Part shown: piece after piece, positions 60,513 through 64,000 of the stretch | Layout of the letters: each line of letters opens with the position of its first letter | How positions within the stretch are numbered: position 1 is the first letter of the stretch | Assembly (NCBI GenBank): GCA_039028155.1 | Contig: JBCCIS010000012.1 | Location: 42,209 to 106,208, forward strand | Source: Pseudomonadota bacterium | GTDB taxonomy: Bacteria > Pseudomonadota > Alphaproteobacteria > SP197 | Direction: 5' to 3' | DNA length: 64,000 nt | Translations under genes and position numbers: made by a program | Notes under the pieces: model-generated | Told to the model about the DNA's origin: nothing | The model's input: the letters and a program-made list of their open reading frames with translations, nothing else | Databases searched by the model: none

Positions 60513-61852
60513 TCGCCGCCGACGGTCATGCCCTCGATACGCAGTGTCGGCGCATCGAAGCCATGGCGGATTTCAAGATCGTTGGCGGGCGTCAAGTTGG
60601 CGAACATGTCGATCAGGTTGCCGGCGATCGTGACTTCGGTGATCGGGCCGGCCAGCTCGCCGTCGACGATACGGAAACCCGACGCACCCCGGCTGTAGTC
60701 GCCGGTCACCTGGTTGACGCCGAAACCGATCAGGCCGGTGACATAGAGCCCGTCCTTGATATCGGCCATCAAGTCTTCAGGCGTCTGCTCGCCCGGTTGC
60801 ATGGTGACGTTGGAGGCGCCGGGCGACGGCGGCCCCGACGTTCCCCGGCTGGCGTGGCCTGTGGTCGTCAGATGCAACTGGCGGGCAGAGCGGCAGTCCA
60901 AGAGCCAGGTGGTCAGGCGCCCGTCTTTGATCAGGTGGCGCTTCTGGCAGGCGACGCCCTCGCCGTCGAACGGGCGCGAGCGCAAACCACGGCGCACATG
61001 CGGATCCTCGACGATGTTGATACTGCTGTCGAAGATCGCATCGCCCATGCGGTCGACCAGGAAGCTGGTGCCGCGCGCGATGGAGGGTCCGGTGATCGCA
61101 CTGGTCAGATGACCCAGGATGCTGTTGGCCATGCGCGGCTCGAACACGATGGGCACGGGTTTGGTCGGCATTTTGGTGCCACCCAGATGGCTCAGCGCGC
61201 GCCTGGCGGCTTCGCGGCCGACCTCGTCGGGCGGGTCAAGGTCTTCTGTGAAGCGGGCGGCCGAGAAGTGGTAGCCACGCTCCATGCCGAGACCCTCACC
61301 GGCGATAACCGATGCGGAGATCGCCGTCTGGGTGGCGATGTAACCGCCGGCAAACCCGTTGGTCGCGGCCATGACGGCGGTCGAGTGATGCCAACCGACC
61401 TCCGCGCCCTCCGAATTGGTGATGCCGTCAGCCGAACGCGCCGCGTCCTCGCAGGCGAGCGCTTGGTCGATCAGGGTCGCAGGCTCCGGTTCGCCCGGCT
61501 CTTCCAGGTCGAGATCGGGAATGTCGTGTGCCAGCTCAGCGGCATCGGCCAAGCCTGCGAACTCGTCCGGCGGGGCAACCCGCGCCATCGCGATCGCGCG
61601 CGCGACGAGATCGTCCAGCGCCGCATCGTCGGTATCGGTCGTGGAAATGTTGGCCTGGCGCTGGCCGACAAACACGCGCAGGCCCAGATCAAAGGACTCC
61701 GAACGTTCCAGGTCTTCCAGTTCGCCCAGCCGCGCGCGTACGTCCAGCGCCGTACTGTTGAAGATCACCGCATCGGCGGCGTCGGCGCCGGCCTTTTCGG
61801 CACGGGCGATCAGATCGCCCGCCAGGGTTTGCGCCTCGGACAACTCCGTCAT
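60509..61852 (-). CDS. pmbA: PmbA/TldE-like metalloprotease family subunit
   Basis: The 447-residue protein belongs to the TldD/PmbA family. VFVGQRQANISTTDTDDAAL, GVNQVTGDYSRGASGFRIVDG (the D-Y-S-x-G segment) and EVTIAGNLIDMF are characteristic. It lacks the H-E-x-x-x-H zinc motif, as expected for the TldE/PmbA subunit that pairs with TldD (not in the window) to degrade peptides. The start at 61852 is chosen over a GTG at 61861, which has GGGG upstream; both are possible. Confidence 0.9.
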   Translation of the reverse strand: MTELSEAQTLAGDLIARAEKAGADAADAVIFNSTALDVRARLGELEDLERSESFDLGLRVFVGQRQANISTTDTDDAALDDLVARAIAMARVAPPDEFAGLADAAELAHDIPDLDLEEPGEPEPATLIDQALACEDAARSADGITNSEGAEVGWHHSTAVMAATNGFAGGYIATQTAISASVIAGEGLGMERGYHFSAARFTEDLDPPDEVGREAARRALSHLGGTKMPTKPVPIVFEPRMANSILGHLTSAITGPSIARGTSFLVDRMGDAIFDSSINIVEDPHVRRGLRSRPFDGEGVACQKRHLIKDGRLTTWLLDCRSARQLHLTTTGHASRGTSGPPSPGASNVTMQPGEQTPEDLMADIKDGLYVTGLIGFGVNQVTGDYSRGASGFRIVDGELAGPITEVTIAGNLIDMFANLTPANDLEIRHGFDAPTLRIEGMTVGGE

Positions 61853-61959
61853 GGCGTGCACATAGCCCCGAAGCGCCCAAAAGGCCAGCAGAACTGCGAT
61901 CCCATCACGTGCCCGTCATCACTGAAAACCCGCTTCAAAGCTTGGCAAAACGGCTGGGC

Positions 61960-63808
<1,849 letters not shown>

Positions 63809-63853
63809 TCAGCTCTTACGGGGCGCATTGGCGCGCCGGAATCAGGGACGGGT

Positions 63854-63985
63854 TCACGAAGAGCCGGCTGGCGCGGCGGCGCGTGCCGGCAAGCCCGTAA
63901 GTCGCAGGTCGAAGATGAAGACATGATAACGCCCGCGCGCCGGAGCGGCGGACAGAAAGCGATAACAAGGCTCGAAACGGGACAT
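63854..63985 (-). CDS. Upstream ORF of leuA, possible leader peptide (43 aa)
   Basis: ATG at 63985 opens 43 codons ending TGA at 63854, 60 bases before leuA. The peptide starts MSRFEPCYRFLSAAPARGRY, passes HVFIFDLRLTGLPARA and ends AAAPAGSS. Four leucine codons are clustered near the middle (CTG, CTT, TTG among them), as might suit leucine attenuation, but there is no long Leu run. The RNA includes GCCGGC...GCCGGC and GGCGC...GCGCC hairpins between uORF and leuA, with no U-tract. A weak ribosome site precedes it. Confidence 0.5.
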   Translation of the reverse strand: MSRFEPCYRFLSAAPARGRYHVFIFDLRLTGLPARAAAPAGSS

Positions 63986-64000
63986 CGGTTACACCGGAAA

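Overview
The window looks like chromosomal DNA of a G+C-rich, Gram-negative alphaproteobacterium, probably Rhodospirillales-like. The evidence is gene order: maoC-ribF-ileS-lspA-DUF3035 lipoproteins-M16 pair-mutL, rsmD/rluB...tadA, purD/xseA, and pmbA-cysQ-...-waaA-lpxK are arrangements familiar from that class. A double cold-shock-domain protein, GcvA-type LysR regulators, a DUF1127 protein and DUF3035 lipoproteins fit the same picture. The species cannot be named. No tRNA, rRNA, CRISPR array, transposase or phage gene was recognised.

Layout. 1-20600 is mostly accessory catabolism: a cut-off sulfatase; a creatininase-like/acyl-CoA ligase/VOC operon; a thioesterase and quinone-oxidoreductase pair; a serine hydrolase; a Tat-exported polyamine-type binding protein; a DksA-like zinc protein; a glutamine-synthetase-family enzyme; an adenylate cyclase; a double cold-shock protein; a formamidase-type amidohydrolase; then a run holding an MttB-like methyltransferase, two alpha/beta hydrolases, a haloalkane dehalogenase with its full catalytic pentad, a GST and an enolase-superfamily enzyme. 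20760-22680 holds a visibly more A/T-rich secreted sulfatase. 22680-25412 contains two look-alike modules, each a GcvA-type LysR gene divergent from a gene for a small protein. 25538-29732 has an AbrB-family membrane protein, a lone Flp pilin, a homocysteine methyltransferase, a MaoC hydratase and ribF.

30049-40460 is a housekeeping and envelope block (ileS, lspA, two lipoproteins, an active/inactive M16 protease pair, pgi, mutL). 40461-51712 mixes small regulators, SRPBCC proteins, a DUF3095 cyclase-like protein, RNA-modification genes (rsmD, rluB, tadA), a 17-repeat Sel1 protein, a nitroreductase and membrane proteins. 51912-63985 is purD, xseA, the lipid A/Kdo block (lpxK, waaA, DUF374 acyltransferase, an MsbA-like ABC exporter), cysQ, pmbA and leuA preceded by a 43-codon upstream ORF.

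The most noteworthy non-coding structure is two families of dispersed palindromes. One is a composite two-hairpin element (about 14161-14285, 29820-29956, 61960-62096, partial at 18251-18287) whose terminal CTAG supplies the stop codon of the adjacent gene in two cases. The other is a 24-bp-arm palindrome with a conserved 15-nt loop (45763-45825, 53217-53279, degenerate copy at 10241-10340). Other points to check are a decayed membrane-protein gene (13484-13753), a truncated GNAT-like fragment after purD, and the possible leader peptide of leuA. I found no defence system or obviously novel multi-gene machine. The twin LysR/small-protein modules and the stop-codon-donating repeats are the best candidates for something undescribed.
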